Positions 55,629 to 64,000 of a stretch of 64,000 bases of DNA are shown in pieces. Within the stretch, counting starts at the first letter, position 1. Every line of letters begins with the position of its first letter. The notes below the pieces were generated by a model. The model was given only the letters and a program-made list of their open reading frames with translations. It did not search any database and had not been told where the DNA came from. Source of the DNA: Setomelanomma holmii (taxonomy: Eukaryota > Ascomycota > Dothideomycetes > Pleosporales > Phaeosphaeriaceae); contig ML978154.1 in the NCBI GenBank assembly GCA_010015745.1, positions 458,668 to 522,667 on the forward strand, in the 5' to 3' direction. Position numbers and translations under genes: made by a program.

Positions 55629-58600
55629 GGGTGCGGCGACCAGCGACAGGGCTGGTCTCGCCGTTTGCTATTGCCCAATTCAATCCAGGATCGTCGTATA
55701 AAGCTTGTCTTGGCACTGTTAGTCGGCGGTCCACGCGAGTCCACATCGGCAACGCGCGTGTCCGCTGGTGGAAGTGGACACACACAGTGCAGATCTGTAG
55801 GATGGTCGCTTGAGTACGCTACATGCTCGTTTGCTGTGACCGCCGCTCTGCTACCTGGGCGACCCCGCTTGCTTTTCCTTGAGTCCTCCAAGCAGACAGC
55901 CACACCTGCGCTGCAGTCGAGAGTTGCAGGCGGAGGCAGCCGGCATGCCAAGGCTCTCCACGAAGGGAGTCGCCTCTGCTATCTCGCACGATGAATGATT
56001 ATCGTGGCTGCCGCTGCTCGCCAATACGCATTCACGAAGGAGCGCGCATTGCAAATGCGATTTTGTCAAGCTCCACAGAAAAACGGAGGAGGGTTGCCAA
56101 AATGAGACGCTAGGACCGCTCAACACTGAGTTGTGGATAGCGCGGTGAACCCTTGCACACAGTCAGTCATCCTGTTACGCCTCCTTTTCGTTTTTGTTCA
56201 TGAAGAATTGACGAGGTGAGACAATGAGAAATGCAATATCGAGATCAAGGACTCACCTTGCTGCGGGTGCCCCTCATGCTGCGCGACGATGCCCCATGGC
56301 CAGAGGTGTGGACGGGAGAGTTCGGCATGTGGGGATTCGATTATTCCATTGACCAGGATTCGTCAGTCTTTTCTAGCGTCTGATCCCGATCGCGTGGCTT
56401 CTATGTACGACATGCTCCTTCCAGCAACCGAAGCGAGTTTGACCCTTACGCCTTCCGTTACACGACACCAACATTCTTTTGACGCCTGCACGATTCGCCT
56501 TAATGGGTAACACACGATGCCATCACTCGTGCTCTTTGCATCGACGCTCAACGCCCTGTTGTGCGCCGTTTGGCTGTTCTACGCCAAAGGTAGACATCAT
56601 CTCCTCAAGGCATCATATGAGAGCACACGTCGAAACTCGTGGAGATCAGGTGAACTCGACTAGGCAGATCTTGTGAGTCTGTTCTTGTGTTGCACTCACC
56701 GCCAGAAGTCACCACGGTACCATTTGGGCACTGCTCGATCCTCTACGTTGATGCTTGTATCACGATACCAGGGAAGCGTTGCACTTTTGCAATGGCAGCG
56801 CACCATTTGATCACGGGTGCGTCGGCGTAACAAACGTTCCTCATATCCGATGATTTCCACGACATGACCCTTCACAAGGCAATAACACTCGAATAACACT
56901 CAAAGAGTCCGGAAACTCGCACAACTTTGCAACACAAGGCCATTGCGAAGTGTTCTGTTTGCACATGCTTCCTGCCGAATGCCGTCCAGCGGCCCATTGC
57001 GCTTTGAAAGCAAGTGGTATGCGGTATAAAACTTGTGGGCTACGCGTAGCCGAACGTCAAACGAGACTCACCGATGACGCTCGGAATGGACGAGATCGAG
57101 CTTCTCTGTCCTAATCAGTTTCTATACTCGATTTACGAATCCTTGATCCTGAGCCGACGACCGGATGACCATCGATACCTTGTAGGGCAGTGCTTTTTGA
57201 CGCCACGCAGTCTCTTTCGAGTCTTTGGTGCATCGACGAAGTATACCTTGACTGACAAACATGAGGTGGACTCAGATTGTGGCACTGCACCGATAGAAGG
57301 TCGAATCTGATAAGCGAGCATCGCCTTATGGTGGAGATTTTTTCGGAATCAAAGAAGCAGTATTAGATTGCGTGGACAAAGTTGCCTTCGCGCAACTCAA
57401 CAAGGATCGACGACTCCCCTGATTGACTGCAGAGCGGAGATGTGCACTCTCCTACAGCCGGGCCACAAATCCACAGCAATGTGCTGTTCGGCTCGTGGAA
57501 GGACAACCCCTTCGCATTACAGCTTGCTGTCTGAATCCTTCTGTAGTACGTGAAGCCAGATCGGCACTTCGCCTTCTGATGTCGTATATCACGAGCGTCT
57601 CTTTGCTTCGATTCCAGGGCTGTATCCGACTAGTATGCTCCACGGTAAGCAAAGTCTCGCCCGCAGTGATCTCTGAAATGGAGTCGAACTCCCCATATGC
57701 AGAGCAGTCAGCGGCTTCATATCGCGGAGATCCGGAATGATCATCCACCTACGCTCCCAAGGTCGGCACAAATTGTACCGGATGCGCATCTTACTGGAAT
57801 CTTCAGCAGGGTCGAATGGTCGCGAATACTCGCCCCATCCGTGCATTTATTGATCGATCAAGCTTTGTGGTGTTCGAGTTGGGAATGCCAAGACCTTTCC
57901 GCTCATATGAACAACCGGTGGCTAGCGCGCAAGCATTCGTACGGCGAATGACAAAAGTCTTGGCAAGAGCTTGCGTAGGCTCACGAGAACTTCCAGCAAT
58001 GGTGGTCAAGGGATGTTCCATGTCGCCCATGCACCATGTGCGCGCTCGAAGCACGATGCTCGACAGTTGCCGATCCCTGAGCTCGAATCAAAGGCCGTGG
58101 TAGTCAACAGTCCGGCGTCCACGATCCCGCCCAGTATTTTCCAGCAATGAGAACTAATGCCAAGCATTTATACCTTGTCGCATCATGCTCACATGGCTGT
58201 TGCTAGTCTTTACCCCAGATTCGACTAACCTCTGCGCAGCCCCCTGAGTAAGTTCACGATACTTCGCTTGCCGACCCTCAAGAAAACAGGCGAAATGTTT
58301 GTCAATGTTCACCAGAGTTAAGCCGCGCCATGCCGACCTTCTCGAAGCATGCAGTTACTGCTGCTCGGGCAAGAAGACCTCGTCTGCCCATGATTGAGAA
58401 ATCTGTCACCCTGTGGTCCAAGTCTGCCCATGCTTGCATCCGGCAACGGGTACGGTACCGCCAGCTCAGAGCACCCATCTACCTTTGCTCAAGCTAAGAG
58501 GACCTTGGTTCCCAGACGGGTGACTGCCAGGCACGCTCTCGCCAAGCAAACCGTAGCGTGGCCGGACGCTACCCCATGGGGTTTATAGCAAAGTGCAGAT

Positions 58601-58957
58601 GTGGCACTTCACCTTGAAACGCGTGAGCCAATGTTCCTCCAATCAGGCACGAAAGAAAGCATTTTGTGTGGCACCCGACGAATTTTCCGACCAACCGAAC
58701 AAACTCTGGGGAAGACGAACCTGGAAAAGCTTGAGTGCTTGTAGATTACAAGGCGATCTCATAAGGATAAGAGGGAGTTGGCATTGCTTGGCGCTACAAG
58801 TAATTGATGCCAAGGTTACCTCCACAGTCCTCTGGGGCAAGACCAATGCACCCCAGGTTACGTGGGCGCGGAGAAATACTACCAAAGTCGTCTAGAATTT
58901 CCGAATAATTCAGCTTGTTGTCGGTGGAGTGACACGAAGAAGGGCCAACATGAAGCC

Positions 58958-58965
58958 TATAAAAA
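58958..58965 (+). promoter_or_regulatory. TATA box of the pectate lyase gene
   Basis: TATAAAAA lies 104 bp upstream of the pectate lyase ATG. A clear TATA box fits an inducible, strongly expressed secreted enzyme. The start site of transcription is not known. Confidence 0.5.
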
Positions 58966-59061
58966 GCCACTTCGTACCTTCAATATAATTTTCATCGCCA
59001 GACAGCTCACTAGGTTTAGATCTCTACTTAAGGATCACTCTCAAACATATCATCATTCAAG

Positions 59062-60006
59062 ATGCACAGCTCAGCTCTTCTTGTTGCCACTCTGGCGAGC
59101 ATTGCCTCCGCCGAGGTCAACCATCCTCATCAGCCCCGTGCTGTCACCAACACTGCTCTGCAGACGACCTTCCCTTCCCCTTCGGGAACCACGGCTCTCT
59201 CCGCAGCAAAGACTATTGCAGCTGGCGCTACCTTTGACGGTGGCATGAAGCTCTGGGACCGCAGCGGTACACACCTCACCAATTTGATAGCTTGTCCGTT
59301 TCTGACAATTGCAACCAGACAATACCTGCAGTGAACAAACAGAGGGCGGCGATGCTGATGCTATGTTCGTTCTCCAGGCCGGTGCAACTCTGTCCAACGC
59401 CATCATTGGGCCCAACAACGGGGAGGGTGTCCACTGTCTCGGCACCTGCACTCTGAACAACGTCTGGTGGACCAACGTCTGCGAGGACGCTGCCACCTTC
59501 AAGCAGTCTTCAGGAACTTCCTATGTCAACGGTGGTGGTACGTCGAAGACTCCTTTCAATAAACGCATAATGCATCAACTGACATGGTCGTACTACTGCA
59601 GGTGCTAAGGGAGCCGAGGACAAAGTGCTCCAGCACAATGGTGCAGGAACCGTTGCAGTCAAGAACTTCTACGCCGAGTCCATTGGCAAGCTTTACCGCA
59701 GCTGCGGCAACTGCGGAACCCAGTATGCTCGCAAGAGCACCTTTGACGGCATCAAGGTCAAGACTGGCAAGTTGGTTGCTGGTATTAACGGCAACCTTGG
59801 AGGTAAGCTTCAATGGCCGATCCCACCTTTCTGGAGAATGCTAATGCATAGTAGATACCACCACAATTAAGAACGCATGCGTTCTCAGCGTCAGCGGCAT
59901 CTGCGATCTTTACAAGGGTGTCACCAGCGGCGAGCCCACCAAGACTGCTTCCGGCCCTGATGGCAAGGTCTGCGCGACCAGCTCTGTCAAGACGTCTGGC
60001 TGCTGA
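59062..60006 (+). CDS. Secreted pectate lyase, PL3 family
   Basis: Cleaves de-esterified pectin in plant cell walls by beta-elimination, needing calcium. Four exons: introns 59267-59318 (52 nt), 59538-59601 (64 nt) and 59803-59854 (52 nt) give 258 residues, normal for PL3. Signal peptide MHSSALLVATLASIASA. The mature chain shows the PL3 landmarks: GATFDGGMKLWDR, EGGDADAMFVLQAGATLSN, GPNNGEGVHCLGTCTLNNVW, NVCEDAATFKQSSG, VLQHNGAGTVAVKNFYAES, YRSCGNCGTQYARKST and, at the end, KNACVLSVSGICDLYKGV. Cysteines are conserved in number and spacing. It has no cellulose-binding module. It points to growth on plant material. Confidence 0.93.
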
Positions 60007-60424
60007 ACGGGTCGCGTGGCTCGGTAACATCATCCTCGGTGCCATTGGAGAATGTCGATACTTGCGAGAAGCAGTGGTAGTATGTAGCCTTCGCTGTAAA
60101 TATTGGAGCGGTCATGCTCCATCGCGTATATAAGATTAAAAGCGTATTTCCCATGCATGCAATGATATGGACAAGTAAAATGCACCTTCCAGACCCCCGA
60201 TCCGATTATTGTGGTTATCAAGTCTGATCGTTAGCCGAGTCGCGTGGCAGGGGCGCTAGCGGAGTGTGTCACCGTGACGTAACGCATCTACCGAACCCTG
60301 CTTGTCGCGTCCAATTCCCCTGCCAAGGTAGCATGCCACAGCTCGTGGCGGAGCTACCTTTGCTCTCTACTGTACGATCCGAGGTACCCGTCTTCCAGGA
60401 CATCCTACAGTCCTTTTTTCGATT
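60007..60424. other. Intergenic, no gene seen
   Basis: Between the pectate lyase and the uniporter gene on the same strand; holds the terminator of the first and the promoter of the second. Confidence 0.5.
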
Positions 60425-62107
60425 ATGAAGCACCGCATAGCCGGCTTAGCCTCGCTCTCACGCGCTTCGACGTGTTCGCGGTCGCTCGACACCGTTCAGT
60501 GTCCACGAAGATTACCTGGAATATCATTGCAAGCAGCTACTCCGAGATCGTTGCAGTTTCGAGGTTTTGCATTATGTGCAAGACTGAGGCAAGAGTCGCC
60601 GAGAACCCATCAATATGACAATTCCAATGCAAGACCGGCGGCAGAGCTCAACGATAACATCACGCAAGAGGAGAAAGACCACTTTGCGAAGAAACTACAA
60701 GAAGACAAAGGGAAACAAATAAGAACACCATGGCACAGAGAAGGGAGCGATGTGCCACCCGTAGCTCGCCAGCGGAGTGCAGGTGCCATGACCAAGGGTA
60801 AAATAAGCCCTACCAATCTCAACTATGAACCATTACCAAGACTCTACCTAGGCAAACTTCTCACCACCCCGTCGCGCATGCTCAAGATCATTCTTCCGCT
60901 CACCACGAAGGACACAAACACCGACCGCAAGGACATTGAGCCTCTAGCGCTTCTCGTACACCCGCAGCAGCCCATCTCATACCTCGAGCGCCTCATTCAA
61001 GCCGAGTTACCTCTTATCACAGATAAACATGGCAAGGAGCGGGTGCCAAACGTACACTTCCGTGCTGAAGACTCCATGCAGAGTGATGCGCAACCATCGG
61101 AGAAGGCAGAAACCACGGTCAGCAACGACAGCGAGGCCATAGGCGAGCAAGAGGGTGAGGAGGACTTCGAGAAAGTGGACGAGATTAGGGTCGGTGGTAA
61201 AACAGAGAAAACAGGGAAGCTCAGCGGTGGCGCAAAGAACAGGAAGACACCAGACGAAGCGACAGCACTTCGAAAGGGTGTTGGAGAGGGTGGAGTGGAG
61301 TCGTATTCTGGACTCGGTCAGGACGCGCCTAGCGATAAGAAGGCAGAGCGCAAGTTCGTGCGGTGGTCGAGCTCCACTGAGCTGGGAGACTTCATCCGAG
61401 ATGCTGCCAGAGGACAGGAGTTCGCTATTGAGATCGAAGGCGCTCCTGAGGAGATTCGCGTTGGCGTACCCAGCTTCAATGACAGGACCTACTACCTACG
61501 GATGCGGTTGCGCAAGACATCCAAGAAGATCGCAGAGATGGCGGATATCAAAAAAGAGTGCGATCACTTGGCGCACAAGGCAGCTCAACGCGTGGCAGGA
61601 GCTGGTTTCATGGGTGTCGTTGGCTGGTGGGGTGTCGTCTACTACCTCACCTTCCAGACCGACCTTGGATGGGACGTCATGGAGCCTGTGACTGTAAGTT
61701 AAGGACCACTCGGATCCAATCATTCTCATATTGACACTCCACAGTACCTCGTCGGTCTCTCTACCCTCATTGGTGGTTACATGTGGTTCCTCTACCACAA
61801 CCGCGAAGTTTCCTACCGCTCCGCCATGAATTTCACCATCTCGCGGCGACAGCAGAAACTCTACCACTCCAAGAACTTCGATCTGCGGAAATGGGAAGTC
61901 CTGATTGACGACGGCAACACACTTCGAAAGGAGATCAAGGCCGTTGCCAACGAGTACGATGTGGAGTGGGACGAGCTGGCGGACGAGAATAGCCAGAAGG
62001 TTAGCGATGCGTTGAGGAACGAAAGGAGGAAGCAGAAGAAGGGCAAGGATGATGACGATAAGGATGATGATGAGCCGAAGAGTGAGGAGAAGCAGTCGGA
62101 GCCATGA
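60425..62107 (+). CDS. Mitochondrial calcium uniporter (MCU) pore protein
   Basis: Inner-membrane calcium channel subunit. Two exons, intron 61694-61744 (51 nt), 543 residues. The N-terminus MKHRIAGLASLSRASTCSRS is basic and hydroxylated, as in mitochondrial targeting peptides. An N-terminal matrix domain precedes an acidic Glu/Gly linker. The first transmembrane helix is GFMGVVGWWGVVYYLTF, the selectivity filter WDVMEPVT (residues 416-423; Asp417 and Glu420 of the DxxE motif), and the second helix YLVGLSTLIGGYMWFLY. Coiled-coil and a highly charged C-terminus (KGKDDDDKDDDEPKSEEKQ) follow. The intron falls exactly after the filter. Complete and intact. Confidence 0.95.
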
Positions 62108-62910
62108 CTGCAGTGATGATTGTAACCGTGAATGTTCAACTCAGCGAGGCGTTGTGGTTTAGATTTTCGTCTGGGCATTTTGCGAGGCGTTGGACATATA
62201 TATACCACGTCCATATTATGATTAATTCAGCTAAACAAGTGTATGTAGCTGCTCGAAAATGATACAGACATAATCGATGATTCTTACCCTTCTACATGCC
62301 CGTGGCGTTGCTTGCTCATTCATCATGTAACGCAGACAACCTTTCAAGTTTCATAATTCGCCTACGGCAAATAGCTGCGAAGAAGCTTGGTGGAGAATAA
62401 GGGATGGCGAATTCCTCGCTCTGAGACTCTTAGTCCGATTTAGCCCCGACCACAGCAGCCTGTCCTGCAGTTTCAACCAACACGAACCTCATCCATCTTC
62501 TTGTCGCGTCGCCCATTGCCCGACATAAGCCACTCACATCGGTTTCACGACGATAACTTTACCGGGAAGAGGTATTTCCCGTGATCTTGTTGTCTTCCTT
62601 GCGCAGACGTTACAGCTTCGACCGAGCGATGTGCGCCTCCTGTCATGCAGTCAAGGCTGACATGCGGTGTGCAGCGCATAGCCTCGAGCATGGTCGTAGC
62701 CTTTCGTTGGATACGATGTGACGATTGGGCAAGGCAGACTGATACCGGTATGCGCCAAGCAATGGGGGCTGAGCATCTGCCATAAACGACTTCAGCCTTC
62801 TCCCGTCAAGCTTCAGTGCAGTCTGGATTTCTGTCCACACCATCCGTCTGGTGCACGTTGATCCAACATCTCTGCCGTTTTCAATTCTTAATCAAAAATT
62901 GCCATACCAA
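62108..62910. other. Intergenic, no gene seen
   Basis: Between the uniporter gene and the broken gene at the window edge. No supported coding sequence. Confidence 0.5.
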
Positions 62911-64000
62911 ATGTCCCTTCATGAAGCGCAGACAGAGAGTGGCCAGCGGATTGCCACATCAAACGCAAATATTCGCACCTTGGCTCAACGCTTGGATGGA
63001 GCTGGGATTACCACGCTTCCGGCCGAGTAATGGGTTAGACAGTCAGCTTCAAAGAATATCCATGCCCGGCTAGCTGGCGTGGACTTAGACTTATATGACA
63101 ATGATGGCGACGGAACAGCTGCAGGTCCATCGTTACAATACAAGCCAGGATTCGTCCTCAGCGCAACAGCTCGGGCCCATGGATATGGGGAGAATCATGC
63201 TCCTTCCCTACATTCATGTTATACTGACGCCACGCCGACCGAGATCTCCATAAGTACAGGGCTAGCGAGTAACATTACTGGAGTACATTTACTAGAAGAG
63301 AATAATGGATTACTCGAACGCCCGCAGGCGTTAGTCCATACTCCCTGTTACGAATGTCCATTCTGGTTTCTGAGCTGTTCCTATATCTCGTACCATATGG
63401 AGGAATGGAAAATCACCGGTCTCTCCCACTTTCGGGGCGAAGAACCCCCACTGGCTGCCATATGTCCACTCTGTGATTGGTCATATCAATCCGTTGATGG
63501 CAATGGCTGGACTGCGTGGAATCAACGAATGCAGCATGTCGCGACATCGCATACCGCACTCGGCCAAACTTGAAAACCAGTCGTCCGGACTTCAATATAT
63601 TCCAGCACCTATGGAGGAAAAGACTTATCGACACTGAAGATCTCCGAGAATTGAAGAGTGGAGACCACAACTTAGCGCGTCCACCAGGAAATTTTGTTCG
63701 CAGCAACGGGCGCCCACGAAGATTCGAGACGCTGCTAGGTGAAGCAAACACCATCAGCCACGTCGATGAACAAGCTTCGGAAGGTGGAACGGAAGGCTCT
63801 GCTCGAAGTCATCGGAATTCGACATCATTGAATATTGATCATGGCGATTCTGGCTACGGTACATTATCGAACCCCACGCTCACCACCAGCAGACAAGAGG
63901 ACGACACTATATCGATTAGGACTATGCTCAGCGATGTATCGCTCGTCTTTCAACCTCCTCAAGAGCGAGAAGACCTGATATCGGCCTTCGTAAAAGACCT
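62911..64000 (+). pseudogene. Broken fungal zinc-finger-like gene, cut by the window edge
   Basis: The frame from ATG 62911 (MSLHEAQTESGQRIATSNAN) meets TAA at 63028-63030, then continues in the same frame (WVRQSASKNIHARLAGVDLD) to 63573. There it stops (SHTALGQT then TGA), while another frame, one base off, carries on with SRPDFNIFQHLWRKRLIDTE, DHGDSGYGTLSNP and DDTISIRTMLSDVSL to the end of the window. The middle block has a C2H2-like spacing in ICPLCDWSYQ with a later His pair (MQHVATSH). The order zinc-finger-like block, RPDF..LW segment, then DSGYGTLS..DDTIS looks like an expanded family of fungal regulatory or signalling proteins, from memory only. A TAA and a one-base frameshift together argue for a pseudogene. 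Confidence 0.6.

Larger units (their letters stand above)
55382..59061. other. Gene-poor 3.7-kb region
   Basis: Upstream of the purine permease and of the pectate lyase (divergent). Both strands carry only short ORFs, none with a domain I recognise. Minus-strand frames near 57450-58050 look slightly protein-like but have stops between them and no splice logic. It contains the promoters of both flanking genes and may hide fast-evolving small genes. Confidence 0.4.

Overview
The window is nuclear DNA of a filamentous ascomycete (Pezizomycotina). The signs are genes with many short introns (mostly 46-64 nt, GT..AG, CTAAC/CTGAC-like branch points), a Zn2Cys6 transcription factor, a HET-domain locus, a fungal rhodopsin-type membrane protein, nudF/LIS1, a fungal AzgA purine permease and a secreted PL3 pectate lyase. 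The secreted plant-wall and protein hydrolases suggest a plant-associated or saprotrophic species. A Dothideomycete is my guess but is not proven by the sequence.

Layout. 0.3-7 kb: an intact MFS transporter and a 1027-aa Zn2Cys6 regulator in tandem. 7.8-9.6 kb: a broken gene resembling the C-terminal part of SLIP-GC/DUF7605-type proteins. 10.4-16.9 kb: a type-B carboxylesterase and a 1240-aa disordered protein, both on the minus strand. 17.6-21.6 kb: a secreted S10 carboxypeptidase and the Hsp90 co-chaperone Aha1. 22.4-26.4 kb: a membrane protein, an orphan exon and a secreted M28 aminopeptidase. 26.8 kb: a 60-N assembly gap beside a C9 run. 28.4-30.8 kb: a rhodopsin-like membrane protein and a BTB-like protein.

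30.9-37.8 kb is an accessory block in decay: a frameshifted conserved hypothetical gene, a HET-domain locus with at least five lesions, and a membrane-protein ORF cut by one TGA, followed by a 154-bp element with 33-bp imperfect inverted repeats. 38.7-41.6 kb: a conserved hypothetical protein and a very small protein gene. 43.9-48.8 kb: LIS1/nudF and an XMAP215/Stu2-type TOG protein, head to head over a 690-bp shared intergenic region. 49.4-55.4 kb: an ACC-synthase-like aminotransferase, RIB3 (riboflavin pathway) and an AzgA-like purine permease. 55.4-59 kb is a gene-poor stretch. 59-62.1 kb: pectate lyase PL3 and the mitochondrial calcium uniporter MCU. The right edge holds the 5' part of another broken accessory gene.

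The pattern that stands out is that the housekeeping and enzyme genes splice into clean reading frames of the expected length, while accessory-type genes (SLIP-GC-like, HET, fungal-specific hypotheticals) carry nonsense codons and frameshifts. Four of the six nonsense codons found are TAG or TAA, the products expected from CpA-to-TpA change as in repeat-induced point mutation. I saw no convincing tRNA, rRNA, CRISPR array or intact transposon.
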